64,000 nt of DNA from Sphingomonas naasensis (GCF_004792695.1 NZ_SRXU01000002.1:434001-498000); one strand, 5' to 3'. Shown: positions 1 to 8,374, counted from the stretch's first letter. Numbers and translations: made by a program. The notes: generated by a model not told the origin, from the sequence alone.

Positions 1-129
1 GCCATTCTCGCGCGCCAGCCGCGCGGCAAAAGGCAGCGCCGCGTCCTGGGGTCCGATGGAGTAACGGGAGAGCGCCGACCAGATCGGGTGGTCCAGCGTG
101 TCGGCGGGAAGACCAGAGGCCTTGCGCAT
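1..129 (-). CDS. N-terminus of an unidentified protein (partial)
   Basis: Only the first 43 codons are inside the window; the gene continues beyond position 1. The ATG is at 129-127 and the frame is open to the edge. The readable part contains HPIWSAL near residue 14 and FAARLAREN near residue 34. This resembles the N-terminus of glycine-rich-domain type proteins, and more loosely the start of some GNAT acetyltransferases, but 43 residues do not allow a firm call. A perfect inverted repeat lies just upstream of the start and may be its operator. Function unknown. Confidence 0.5.
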   Translation of the reverse strand, partial: MRKASGLPADTLDHPIWSALSRYSIGPQDAALPFAARLARENG

Positions 130-132
130 CTA

Positions 133-157
133 AATACCCATTAACACGATGGGTATT
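133..157. promoter_or_regulatory. Inverted repeat upstream of partial gene (possible operator)
   Basis: Two perfect 9-base arms, AATACCCAT (133-141) and ATGGGTATT (149-157), flank a 7-base centre. The repeat starts 3 bases upstream of the ATG of the leftward partial gene and lies 30 bases from the end of the metallophosphoesterase gene. It is AT-rich in a GC-rich context. Position and symmetry fit a dimeric repressor site overlapping the start region; there is no T-run, so a terminator is less likely. Confidence 0.4.
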
Positions 158-187
158 AAATTGCAAGAAATATCGTTCGGGACCGCG

Positions 188-910
188 TCATGGCTTGCCG
201 GTCAGCAGCGCCCGCGCCCAGTCCTCGCGGCCTTCGCGCCCGGCCTTCGCAGCGGCGGCGGCATGATCATAGTCGACGCCACGGAAGCGGACCTCGACGC
301 CCTCGACGATCGCATAGCGGGCGCGCGGATCTTCGCCTTCGACGACATAGGGCAAGGGGTGATCGTCATGAAATCCCTGCAGCCCCACGCTGCCGGGATT
401 GGCCACGCATCGGCCGTCGGCGAGCCGCTCCAGCCCCGGAATATGCGAATGCCCGCACAGCGTCAGCAGCTCGCGCCGATCGCCCAGCCGCTCGGCAATC
501 TCCGCCGCGGTTGCGCGGCGAAGGCCATCGGCGTCGACCGTCTCGAGAAAATGCTCGACGTCGCTGCGCGGCGTGCCGTGGCACAGGAAGAGCCCGTCGA
601 GCGTCAGCGTCTCGGGCAGCGCGGCCAGCCACTTGTGTTGCGCCTCGGACAGTCGCGGCAGGGTGAATGCGTCGGACGCGTTCATCCGCTCGGGCGCGAC
701 GTGGAGCAGTTGCCGCTCGTGATTGCCGGCGATCGTCGGCCAGCCGCGCGCGATCAGCCAGTCGGCGGTCTCCGCCGGCCAGAGCGGACCCGACAGGCTG
801 TCGCCGAGATTGAGGAAACGGGTGCACCCCTGCATCGCGGCATCGGCGGCGACCGCTTCCAGCGCGGGCAGATTGCCGTGGATATCGGACAGGACCGCGA
901 CGCGGCTCAC
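188..910 (-). CDS. Metallophosphoesterase family protein
   Basis: A 240-aa calcineurin-like phosphoesterase, probably cytoplasmic. Metal-binding motifs appear in the expected order: SDIHGN near residue 8, a GD in LNLGDSLSGP, GNHE, and GHSH towards the end, so both metal sites look intact. The size and single-domain layout fit the YfcE/MJ0936-type branch that hydrolyses phosphodiesters or phosphomonoesters; the substrate cannot be read from sequence. The GTG start at 910 overlaps the TGA of rimM (GTGA), so it is probably translated in coupling with rimM. An upstream in-frame ATG at 952 would intrude into rimM and is not preferred. Confidence 0.85.
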   Translation of the reverse strand: MSRVAVLSDIHGNLPALEAVAADAAMQGCTRFLNLGDSLSGPLWPAETADWLIARGWPTIAGNHERQLLHVAPERMNASDAFTLPRLSEAQHKWLAALPETLTLDGLFLCHGTPRSDVEHFLETVDADGLRRATAAEIAERLGDRRELLTLCGHSHIPGLERLADGRCVANPGSVGLQGFHDDHPLPYVVEGEDPRARYAIVEGVEVRFRGVDYDHAAAAAKAGREGREDWARALLTGKP

Positions 911-1380
911 GCGATGAACCCGGAATCCACCACCAGCCGCGCATCGTTCCACTCGGGCACCGCCTCGGGCCGCATCGGCACCATGAAGCGCTTGCCGTCG
1001 AGTCGCTCGATCTCGAGCACGTCACCGGCGCCGTAGTTGTCGATCGCCACCACCGAACCGATCGCATCGCCGTCGGTCGAGGTCACGGCGAGGCCGAGCA
1101 GATCGACATGATAATATTCGCCCTCGCCGAGCGGCGGCAGCGCCGAGCGCGGGACGGTGAGCGCGGTACCGCGCAGCGCCTCGGCGGCGTTGCGGTCGGC
1201 GACCTCGGCGAAGCGCGCGATCGCGCCATTGGCACCGTGCCGCACGCTCTTCAGCGTCAGCGCCCCGCCGTTGAACGTCTTGTACGCGCCGATATCGTCG
1301 GCGAAGACCTTGAGGCGGACCTCGCCGGCGATGCCGTGCGCGCCGATGATCGCGGCAAGCGTGACGGGGCGCTCGCTCAT
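907..1380 (-). CDS. rimM: Ribosome maturation factor RimM
   Basis: RimM assists maturation of the 30S subunit head and binds ribosomal protein S19. The 157-aa protein has the N-terminal RimM barrel with GAHGIAGEVRLK near residues 13-24, then a PRC-barrel-like half beginning near YYHVDLLGLAV. It is slightly shorter than the common 165-180 aa. It lies downstream of rpsP and a 49-aa ORF on the same strand, the usual ribosomal-protein/RimM neighbourhood (rpsP-rimM), though trmD and rplS do not follow here; a phosphoesterase does. Confidence 0.93.
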   Translation of the reverse strand: MSERPVTLAAIIGAHGIAGEVRLKVFADDIGAYKTFNGGALTLKSVRHGANGAIARFAEVADRNAAEALRGTALTVPRSALPPLGEGEYYHVDLLGLAVTSTDGDAIGSVVAIDNYGAGDVLEIERLDGKRFMVPMRPEAVPEWNDARLVVDSGFIA

Positions 1381-1401
1381 CGCCGCCCCGCCGCGCCGGG
1401 C

Positions 1402-1551
1402 TCAGCCCTCGGGCGAGCCGGGCTGGTGTGACGGCGCGTCGTCGCCGCCTTCCGCAGGCGCGTCGGCAGACGCACCTGCAGGGTTGGTCCGGGTGTCGCC
1501 GGGGTTCTCACGATCCTCGGTATCCGGACCGGTTTCGGGTTTGCTGGCCAT
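1402..1551 (-). CDS. Small hypothetical protein between rpsP and rimM
   Basis: A 49-aa ORF fills the gap between rpsP and rimM on the same strand. It starts at an ATG (1551-1549) preceded by AAGGAAA at good spacing. The product is hydrophilic and low in complexity, rich in Pro, Gly, Glu, Asp and Ala, with no membrane segment and no motif I recognise. Its composition suggests a disordered peptide. The ribosome-binding site and its place in a ribosomal operon make translation plausible, but no function can be assigned. Confidence 0.5.
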   Translation of the reverse strand: MASKPETGPDTEDRENPGDTRTNPAGASADAPAEGGDDAPSHQPGSPEG

Positions 1552-1608
1552 CGCGCTTTCCTTGGGACGGATCTGGTCCGACAGAACGCACGATGGCCGG
1601 CAAGTGCC

Positions 1609-2193
1609 TCAGCCTTCCGACTTTTCTTCGGCGGCTTCGGCCGGAGCCTCGGCAGCGGCTTCCGCGGCGGGAGCCTCTTCCGCAGTCGCTTCGGCGGCCG
1701 GAGCCTCCTCGGCGGCAGGCGCGGCTTCCTCGGTCACTTCGGCGGGAGCCTCGGCAACTTCCTCGGCGGCCGGAGCGGCTTCCTCGACGGCGGGCTCTTC
1801 AGCGACCGGCTCGGGCGCCGGCGCGGCGGCTGCCTCGGCAGCGGCTTCCTCGGCGGCCTTGGCCTTCTCGGCACGCTCTTCAGCGCGCTCGACGGCCTTC
1901 TCGCCCGGCTTGCCCTTGTTGGGGTTGTTGCGCGCGGTGCGCTCCTTGACGCCGATGACGTCGAGGAAACGGGCGACGCGGTCGGTCGGCTGCGCGCCGA
2001 CGCTCAGCCAATGCTTGGCGCGATCGCCGTCGAGCACGACGCGCTTCTCGTCGTCCTTGCCGAGCAGCGGGTTGTAGGTGCCGATCTTCTCGATGAACTT
2101 GCCGTCACGCGGCGAACGCGCGTCGGCGATCACGATCCGGTAATAGGGACGCTTCTTCGAACCGCCGCGCGAGAGACGCATAGAGAGTGCCAT
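1609..2193 (-). CDS. rpsP: 30S ribosomal protein S16 with long acidic C-terminal extension
   Basis: The first ~85 residues are canonical S16 ([15 protein letters not shown] near residues 6-20, then [18 protein letters not shown]), a primary binder of the 16S rRNA 5' domain. S16 is usually 80-100 aa; this one is 194 aa. From about residue 105 onward it is almost only Ala, Glu, Pro and Val in [12 protein letters not shown] repeats, likely disordered. Extensions are known in alphaproteobacterial S16 but this one is long. The ATG is preceded by AAGGAAG. rpsP heads a leftward run with the small ORF, rimM and the phosphoesterase, and lies 33 bases below ffh. Confidence 0.95.
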   Translation of the reverse strand: MALSMRLSRGGSKKRPYYRIVIADARSPRDGKFIEKIGTYNPLLGKDDEKRVVLDGDRAKHWLSVGAQPTDRVARFLDVIGVKERTARNNPNKGKPGEKAVERAEERAEKAKAAEEAAAEAAAAPAPEPVAEEPAVEEAAPAAEEVAEAPAEVTEEAAPAAEEAPAAEATAEEAPAAEAAAEAPAEAAEEKSEG

Positions 2194-2226
2194 TACAAAT
2201 CTTCCTTCTTACAATCTGAGTTCAAG

Positions 2227-3714
2227 TTACTTTTTTTTCAGGAAATTCTCGAAACCGGGCGGGAGGTTGGCGCCGCCGGGAAGCCCCGGGAGGCCGCCGC
2301 CCATCTTGCCCATCATCTCGCCCATCTCGGCGCCGCCGAGCGCGTTGCCGACACCCGAGAGCCCGCCACCGGGGCCGCCCTTGCCGAGCATGCCCAGCAT
2401 GCCCTTCAGGCCACCCATCTTCTTCAGCCGCTTCATCGCCGTCTGCATCTCCTGATGCATCTTGAGCAGCTTGTTGACGTCCTGGACGGTGGTGCCGCTG
2501 CCCTTGGCGATGCGGATCTTGCGCTTGGCGTTGAGCAGCTCGGGCTTGGCGCGCTCCTTGGGCGTCATCGAAGTGATCATCGCGTCCATGCGCAGCAGGA
2601 TCTTCTCGTCGACCGCGCCCGATGCCATCGCCGCCTGCGCCTTCTTCATGCCGGGGATCATCCCCGCCAGCGCGCCGAGCCCGCCCATCCGGCGCATCTG
2701 CGCCAGCTGCGCGCGCAGGTCGTTCATGTCGAACTGGCCCTTGGCGAGCCGGCTCGCCATGCGCTCGGCATCTTCCTGCTGGATCGCCTCGGCGGCGCGC
2801 TCGACCAGCGACACGACGTCGCCCATGCCGAGGATGCGGCCGGCGACCCGCTTGGGATGGAAGGGCTCTATCGCGTCGAGCTTCTCGCCGACGCCGGCGA
2901 ACTTGATCGGCTTGCCGGTCACCGCGCGCATCGACAGCGCCGCGCCGCCGCGCGCATCGCCGTCCATCCGGGTGAGGATCACGCCGGTGAGCGGCACCTG
3001 CTCCGAGAAGCTCGATGCGACATTCACCGCGTCCTGGCCGGTCAGGCTGTCGACGACGAGCAGGATTTCGGCAGGGTTGGCGATATCCGCCACTGCCTTC
3101 ATCTCGTCCATCAGCGCCTGATCGACGTGGAGGCGGCCGGCGGTGTCGAGCATCAGCACGTCGAAGCCCTGCAGCTTCGCGGCGCTCAGCGCGCGCTTCG
3201 CGATGTCGACCGGCTGCTGCCCCGCGACGATCGGCAGCGTCGTCACTTCGGTCTGGGTGCCGAGCACCGCCAGCTGCTCCTGCGCCGCCGGACGATTGAC
3301 GTCCAGCGAGGCCATCATCACCTTCTTGCCCTGCGCCTTGGCGAGCAATTTGGCGAGCTTGGCGGTGGTGGTGGTCTTGCCCGAGCCCTGCAGACCGACG
3401 AGCATGATCACCGCCGGCGGCGTGACGCCGATCTCGAGCTCGGCGGTGTCGCTGCCGAGCATGTCGACCAGCGCGTCGTGGACGATCTTGACGACCTGCT
3501 GACCGGGGGTGACCGAGCGCAGCACCTGCTGGCCGATCGCCTGCTCAGTGACCTTGTCGACGAAATCGCGCGCCACCGGCAGCGCGACATCGGCCTCGAG
3601 CAGCGCGATCCGCACTTCGCGCATCGCGGTGCGGACGTCGCCCTCGTTGAGCGCGCCACGCCCGCGCAGCCGCTCGAAGACGCCGCCTAGCCGATCGCTC
3701 AGACTGTCGAACAT
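2227..3714 (-). CDS. ffh: Signal recognition particle protein Ffh (SRP54)
   Basis: The GTPase subunit of SRP binds signal peptides and the 4.5S RNA and docks with FtsY. The 495-aa protein has the N-terminal four-helix bundle, a G domain with P-loop GLQGSGKTT at residues 108-116, DTAGRLH, TRMDGDARGG, and a Met-rich M domain. The C-terminus is Gly- and Met-rich (GGLKGMLGMLGKGGPGGG), ending in three lysines. Length is slightly above the ~450 aa usual. The receptor gene ftsY and the SRP RNA gene are both in this window. It precedes rpsP on the same strand and may be co-transcribed. Confidence 0.97.
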   Translation of the reverse strand: MFDSLSDRLGGVFERLRGRGALNEGDVRTAMREVRIALLEADVALPVARDFVDKVTEQAIGQQVLRSVTPGQQVVKIVHDALVDMLGSDTAELEIGVTPPAVIMLVGLQGSGKTTTTAKLAKLLAKAQGKKVMMASLDVNRPAAQEQLAVLGTQTEVTTLPIVAGQQPVDIAKRALSAAKLQGFDVLMLDTAGRLHVDQALMDEMKAVADIANPAEILLVVDSLTGQDAVNVASSFSEQVPLTGVILTRMDGDARGGAALSMRAVTGKPIKFAGVGEKLDAIEPFHPKRVAGRILGMGDVVSLVERAAEAIQQEDAERMASRLAKGQFDMNDLRAQLAQMRRMGGLGALAGMIPGMKKAQAAMASGAVDEKILLRMDAMITSMTPKERAKPELLNAKRKIRIAKGSGTTVQDVNKLLKMHQEMQTAMKRLKKMGGLKGMLGMLGKGGPGGGLSGVGNALGGAEMGEMMGKMGGGLPGLPGGANLPPGFENFLKKK

Positions 3715-4022
3715 GGGACCCAGATCACTCCAAATTCACGAGCCGACCCGCCAAACGCAAAACGCGCCGGCGGACGAAACCTCGTCGGCCGGCGTCACCT
3801 CGATGGGTGGCATCGTTTCGCGTTCCGTGGGAACGGTCGGGGGCGCACATAACGACAGATGACGGGCAACGCAACCTCGCAGGCGGCGACGCGCGCCGAA
3901 TCAGGCCGGTAAGGTTTCGGAAAGCTCCGTATTTAACCTGATTTACACCCTCAAAAGCGAAAACGGTGCGTCAATTAGGGGGCGTGCGTCTGGTCATGTC
4001 GCTGGATCTCGAGGAAGACATG
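3715..4022. other. Divergent intergenic region between ffh and the GGDEF/EAL gene
   Basis: About 300 bases without a gene. It must hold the ffh promoter (leftward) and the promoter of the diguanylate cyclase gene (rightward). Two hairpins are visible: arms 3765-3777 and 3782-3794 with one mismatch and a 4-base loop, and CGTTCC-GTG-GGAACG at 3821-3835. On the leftward transcript both would lie in the ffh leader. An AT-richer stretch at 3930-3965 is the best place for the rightward promoter. I do not recognise a riboswitch. Confidence 0.4.
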
Positions 4023-5621
4023 ATGCAAGTCCGCGCGCCGCGCCCCAGCCTGCTCACCGGCGCGATCAGCGTGGCGGCGATCCTGCTGTTCGTCGGGATC
4101 GGCAGCTCGGTCCTCTCGCAAACGCTCCAGCATCACTTCCAGGGTGGCGAGCCCGCCAGCCAGCCGCTGGTCATCGCGCTGCTGCTCAACGTCGCGCTCA
4201 TCCTGTTCGGCTGGCGCCGCCACTCGGCGCTCAGCCACGAGCTCGAGATCCGCGCCGCCGCCGAGGAGCGTGCCCAGCAGCTCGCCAGCCGCGATCCGCT
4301 GACCGGCTTCCTCAATCGCCGCAGCCTCGCCGAGGAAGGCGCCGCGATGTTCACCCGCGCCCAGCGCCGCCGCCGCGCGATGGCGCTGGTGATGCTCGAT
4401 CTCGATCACTTCAAGACGATCAACGACATGCACGGCCACGCCGTGGGCGACGCGCTGCTGCGCGCCGTCGCCAGCGAGATCGCGCATTTCATGCCGCCGA
4501 TCGCGCTCACCGCGCGGCTGGGCGGCGACGAGTTCGCCTGCGGCTTCCTGTTCGATCCCGCCGAACCGGTCACCGTCGAGCGCATCGCCGAGAAGCTGGT
4601 CAGCCGCATGGCCCAGCCCTTCGAGGCCGAGGGCCTGCGGCTGCACATCAGCTGCTCGCTCGGCATCGCCCGGTCGGACTTCGATTGCACCGGCATCGAC
4701 GCGCTGATGCGCGCCGCCGATATCGCGATGTACCAGGCCAAGAAAACCGGCCGCAACCGCTTCGCCTGGTTCGATCAGTCGATGGAGCGCGAGCTGCAGG
4801 TGCGCAACGAGCTCGAGAGCGGGCTGCGCCTCGCGATCCCGCGCCAGGAAGTCGTCCCCTATTTCGAGCAGCAGATCGATCTCGCCACCGGCCGGCTCCA
4901 CGGCTTCGAGGTGCTCGCGCGCTGGGAGCATCCGACCCGCGGCACGATCAGCCCCGAGCTGTTCATCCCGATCGCCGAGGAAACCGGCATGATCGGCGAT
5001 CTGTCGCTGTCGATCATGCGGCAGGCGCTGCTCGCCGCGCGCGATTGGGATCCCGGCCTGCGGCTGTCGATCAACGTCTCGCCGTGGCAGCTCCGCGACG
5101 CGTGGCTCGCGCAGAAGATCATCAAGGTCCTCACCGAAACCGGCTTCCCCGCCAACCGGCTCGAGGTCGAGATCACCGAGAGCGCGCTGTTCGACAACCT
5201 CGCGCTCGCCCAGTCGATCGTCGGCAGCCTCAAGAATCAGGGCGTCCATCTCGCGCTCGACGATTTCGGCACCGGCTATTCGTCGCTCGCGCATCTCCGC
5301 GCGCTGCCCTTCGACCGGATCAAGATCGACAAGAGCTTTATCATGTCGCTCAACGAGAGCGCCGATTCCGCCGCGATCGTCAATGCGATCGTCAGTCTCG
5401 GCGAGAGCCTCAACCTGCCGATCACCGCCGAGGGCGTCGAGGATGCCGAGATCGAGGCGCGGCTGCGCGCGCTCGGCTGCGCCAAGGCGCAGGGCTGGCA
5501 CTATGGCAAGCCGCTTTCGATCGCAGGCGCACGCCGGCTGCTCGCCGAACGCCGCCTGCTCCGCGGCGCCGTCGCCACCGAAACCCCGGTCCAGGTCAGC
5601 GGCCAGCGCCTCGCCGGCTGA
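4023..5621 (+). CDS. Membrane GGDEF/EAL protein (c-di-GMP turnover)
   Basis: About 532 aa. Two N-terminal hydrophobic segments (LLTGAISVAAILLFVGIG and PLVIALLLNVALILFGW) suggest a short membrane anchor, followed by a coiled stretch, a GGDEF domain with intact GGDEF in RLGGDEFACGF, and an EAL-type domain. The signature there reads EVL (GFEVLARWEHP), but the other catalytic residues are present: SINVSP, EITES, DDFGTGYSS, KIDKSF and EGVED. Both synthesis and hydrolysis of c-di-GMP are therefore possible. The start is taken at 4023 because GAGGAAG lies 5 bases upstream; in-frame starts at 3966 (GTG) and 3996 (ATG) lack such a site. It converges with its neighbour with no gap. Confidence 0.9.
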   Translation: MQVRAPRPSLLTGAISVAAILLFVGIGSSVLSQTLQHHFQGGEPASQPLVIALLLNVALILFGWRRHSALSHELEIRAAAEERAQQLASRDPLTGFLNRRSLAEEGAAMFTRAQRRRRAMALVMLDLDHFKTINDMHGHAVGDALLRAVASEIAHFMPPIALTARLGGDEFACGFLFDPAEPVTVERIAEKLVSRMAQPFEAEGLRLHISCSLGIARSDFDCTGIDALMRAADIAMYQAKKTGRNRFAWFDQSMERELQVRNELESGLRLAIPRQEVVPYFEQQIDLATGRLHGFEVLARWEHPTRGTISPELFIPIAEETGMIGDLSLSIMRQALLAARDWDPGLRLSINVSPWQLRDAWLAQKIIKVLTETGFPANRLEVEITESALFDNLALAQSIVGSLKNQGVHLALDDFGTGYSSLAHLRALPFDRIKIDKSFIMSLNESADSAAIVNAIVSLGESLNLPITAEGVEDAEIEARLRALGCAKAQGWHYGKPLSIAGARRLLAERRLLRGAVATETPVQVSGQRLAG

Positions 5622-6200
5622 TCACCACCCTGCACCCGGCTGGCGCAGATATTCCTCTTCCTCCGGCGTCGGCGTACGCCCGAGCGCCGCGTTGCGGCTC
5701 GGAAACCGCCCATAGCGCGCGATCACCTCGGCATGCTGGCGGGCATAGTCGAGCGCTTCTTCCTGCCCCAGCGATGCGTAGCAGCTCAGGCTGACCGCCT
5801 GTAGCTCGCGGTTCTCGGCATGCTCGAAGGGCAGATAGAGGAACTGGCGCTGCGGCTCGGTCATGTCGCGGTCCCAGCCGCGCTCGACCGCGAGGCTCGC
5901 CAGCTCCTGCGCCACCGGATCCGCGGCGAACGCCTCGGGCGTGCCGCGATGGACGTTGCGGCTGAACTGGTCGAGCAGGATCACCGCGGCGAGCAAGGTG
6001 CGCGGCTCGTCGCGCCAGCCGGCGGCGCGGCTGGCGAGCACCTCGCGCCGCAGCGCCTCGAACCGCTCGCCGATCATGCGATCGAGCTCCTCCGACCCCG
6101 CGAACCATTGTTCGGGCATCAGGCCCTCGAACCAGAAGCCGAGCACTTCCTCGGCCTTCACATGGACTTCCGACGCCGCGGCTCCTAGATCGCTCGCCAA
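5622..6200 (-). CDS. DUF924 family protein
   Basis: A 192-aa soluble, helical protein of the DUF924 family, recognisable by VLGFWFEGL near residue 20, LLDQFSRNVHRG near residue 75, FLYLPFEHAE and RFPSRNAALGR. The fold is tetratricopeptide-like; no biochemical function is established for the family. The TTG start at 6200 has GAGAGGAG upstream but overlaps the ATG of the divergent mtaB-like gene; an alternative GTG at 6161 with GGAAG upstream is nearly as good. Its stop codon abuts the stop of the converging GGDEF/EAL gene, the two together reading TGATCA. Confidence 0.85.
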   Translation of the reverse strand: MASDLGAAASEVHVKAEEVLGFWFEGLMPEQWFAGSEELDRMIGERFEALRREVLASRAAGWRDEPRTLLAAVILLDQFSRNVHRGTPEAFAADPVAQELASLAVERGWDRDMTEPQRQFLYLPFEHAENRELQAVSLSCYASLGQEEALDYARQHAEVIARYGRFPSRNAALGRTPTPEEEEYLRQPGAGW

Positions 6201-7423
6201 TGCCCGTCTCCTCTCCGCAGATCATCAATATGGGTTGCCGCCTCAACCTTGCCGAGGGCGAGTCGATCCGTGCGTTGCTGGCGGGACGTGACACGATCGT
6301 GATCAACAGCTGCGCGGTGACCAACGAAGCCGTCAAGCAGACCCGCCAGGCGATCCGCCGCGCACGCCGCGAAAAGCCCGACGCCGAGCTGGTCGTCACC
6401 GGCTGCGCCGCGCAGATCGATCCCGCCAGCTTCGCGGCGATGCCCGAGGTCAATCGCGTGATCGGCAATGCCGAGAAGCTCAAGTCCGAAGCTTGGGAAG
6501 CTTACGACGCGGTCCTCGTCCAGGACATCATGGCGGTGCGCGAGACCGCGCCGCATCTCGCGGCGAGCTTCTCGACGCATGCCCGCGCGTTCGTCGAGGT
6601 CCAGAATGGCTGCGACCATCGCTGCACCTTCTGCGCGATTCCCTATGGCCGCGGCAACAGCCGCTCGGTCCCCGCCGGCGCGGTGATCGATCGCGTCGCC
6701 GCGCTCGCCGCCAATCATGGCGAGGTGGTGCTCACCGGGGTCGATCTGACCAGCTACGGCCCCGACCTTCCCGGCAGCCCCAGCCTCGGCCAGCTCGTCG
6801 AGCGCATTCTCCACCACGTGCCGCAGCTCCGGCGCCTCCGCCTGTCGTCGCTCGACGGCGTCGAGATCGACGATCGGCTGTTCGCGCTGCTCACCCAGGA
6901 ACCGCGGCTCCAGCCGCATGTCCATCTCTCGCTCCAGGCCGGCGACGACATGGTGCTCAAGCGGATGAAGCGCCGCCATGGCCGCGCCGAGAGCGTCGCG
7001 CTGGTCGAGCGGCTCAGGGCCGCGCGCCCCGAGATCGCGATCGGCGCCGATCTGATCGCCGGCTTCCCCACCGAGGACGAAGCGATGTTCGCCAACACCC
7101 GCGCGCTGATCGACGATTGCGACATCGTCCACGCGCATATCTTTCCCTACAGCCCGCGCGCCGGCACCCCCGCCGCGCGGATGCCGCAAGTCGAGCCGGC
7201 GATCGTCAAGGCGCGCGCCGCCCGGCTGCGCGAAGCCGCGGCCGCGCGCCGTTCGCGCTGGCTGCAAAGCCTGATAGGCAGCGCCCAGCAAGTGCTGGTA
7301 GAGCGCCCCGGCGATCGCGGCCATGCCGGCAATTTCGCCGAGGTTCGCGTGCCGCCTTCCGAAACTGGAGAAATCGTGACTGTGACCATCAAGGCCGTGC
7401 AGGAGGGGAAGCTGATCGCATGA
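6200..7423 (+). CDS. mtaB: tRNA (N6-threonylcarbamoyladenosine-37-C2)-methylthiotransferase MtaB-like
   Basis: A radical-SAM methylthiotransferase of 407 aa. The N-terminal MTTase domain has its three cluster cysteines at C13 (MGCRLN), C38 (NSCAVT) and C69 (TGCAAQ). The radical-SAM motif is C138-x3-C142-x2-C145. MtaB adds a methylthio group to t6A37 in tRNAs decoding ANN codons; the related MiaB and RimO differ in the N-terminal motif spacing, and this protein fits MtaB best. The C-terminal TRAM-like part is short. Its stop overlaps the ftsY start (ATGA), so the two are probably co-translated. Confidence 0.9.
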   Translation: MPVSSPQIINMGCRLNLAEGESIRALLAGRDTIVINSCAVTNEAVKQTRQAIRRARREKPDAELVVTGCAAQIDPASFAAMPEVNRVIGNAEKLKSEAWEAYDAVLVQDIMAVRETAPHLAASFSTHARAFVEVQNGCDHRCTFCAIPYGRGNSRSVPAGAVIDRVAALAANHGEVVLTGVDLTSYGPDLPGSPSLGQLVERILHHVPQLRRLRLSSLDGVEIDDRLFALLTQEPRLQPHVHLSLQAGDDMVLKRMKRRHGRAESVALVERLRAARPEIAIGADLIAGFPTEDEAMFANTRALIDDCDIVHAHIFPYSPRAGTPAARMPQVEPAIVKARAARLREAAAARRSRWLQSLIGSAQQVLVERPGDRGHAGNFAEVRVPPSETGEIVTVTIKAVQEGKLIA

Positions 7424-8367
7424 GCACCAATCCCTCGTGGCACAACAAGCTGCTCGGCGGTTTCAAGAAGACCTCGGACCGGCTGCTCGGCAATCTCGCC
7501 GGCCTCTCCGGCGCGCGGCTCGACGATGCGACGCTCGACGATATCGAGGAAGCGCTGATCGCCTCCGATCTCGGCCCCGGCACCGCCGCCAGGGTTCGCG
7601 CCCGCCTCGCCGAGGGGCAATATGAGCGCAACATGGAGGAGCTCGGCATCCGCCTCGTCGTCGCCGAGGAGATCGAGAAGGCGCTCGCTCCGGTCGCGAA
7701 GCATCTCGAGATCGAGGCCTTCCCCCGCCCGCAGGTGATCTTGGTCATCGGCGTCAACGGCAGCGGCAAGACCACGACGATCGCCAAGCTCGCCAATCTG
7801 CTGATCGAGCAGGATTACGGCGTGATGCTCGCCGCCGGCGACACCTTCCGCGCCGCGGCGATCGGCCAGCTCAAGACCTGGGCCGAGCGGATCGGCGTGC
7901 CGATCGTCACCGGCCCCGAAGGCGGCGACGCCGCGGGGATCGTGTTCGAGGCGGTCAAGCAGGCGACCGCCACCGGCATCGACGTGCTGATCGTCGACAC
8001 CGCCGGCCGGCTGCAGAACAAGCGCGAGCTGATGGACGAGCTCGCCAAGATCCGCCGCGTGCTCGGCCGGCTCAACCCGGCCGCGCCGCACGACGTGGTC
8101 CTCGTCCTCGACGCCACCACCGGCCAGAACGCGCTCAGCCAGATCGAGGTGTTCAAGGAAGTCGCCGGCGTCACCGGGCTCGTCATGACCAAATTGGACG
8201 GCACCGCGCGTGGCGGCGTCCTCGTCGCCGCGGCCGAGAAATACGGCCTGCCGATCCACGCGATCGGCGTCGGCGAGAAGGTCGACGATCTCCGCCCGTT
8301 CGACGCCAGCGAAGTCGCCCGCATCATCGCCGGGGTGGACGAGCTCGTCTCGCCGCGGTCGCGCTGA
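7420..8367 (+). CDS. ftsY: Signal recognition particle receptor FtsY
   Basis: FtsY is the membrane-associated GTPase that receives the SRP-ribosome complex. The 315-aa protein has the N domain, then the G domain with P-loop GVNGSGKTT at residues 111-119, GDTFRAAA, DTAGRLQ, TKLDGTARGG and GVGEK. It is the short form with no large acidic A domain. Translation overlaps mtaB by four bases. A YciB-like membrane protein gene follows 7 bases downstream, so mtaB, ftsY and that gene probably form one operon. Confidence 0.97.
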   Translation: MSTNPSWHNKLLGGFKKTSDRLLGNLAGLSGARLDDATLDDIEEALIASDLGPGTAARVRARLAEGQYERNMEELGIRLVVAEEIEKALAPVAKHLEIEAFPRPQVILVIGVNGSGKTTTIAKLANLLIEQDYGVMLAAGDTFRAAAIGQLKTWAERIGVPIVTGPEGGDAAGIVFEAVKQATATGIDVLIVDTAGRLQNKRELMDELAKIRRVLGRLNPAAPHDVVLVLDATTGQNALSQIEVFKEVAGVTGLVMTKLDGTARGGVLVAAAEKYGLPIHAIGVGEKVDDLRPFDASEVARIIAGVDELVSPRSR

Positions 8368-8374
8368 GCCTGTT

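Noticed and set aside
2011..3690. 559-aa plus-strand ORF
   Set aside because: Antisense to rpsP and ffh; Arg/His/Leu-rich shadow of GC-rich coding sequence.
3930..3960. CtrA site before the GGDEF/EAL gene
   Set aside because: TTAACC-N-TTAC matches only half the motif and could be an ordinary promoter stretch.
3975..5501. 508-aa minus-strand ORF
   Set aside because: Antisense to the clear GGDEF/EAL gene; composition typical of a reading-frame shadow.
6493..7419. Upstream extension of the ftsY reading frame
   Set aside because: Overlaps mtaB in another frame; the ftsY product begins at the ATGA overlap at 7420.
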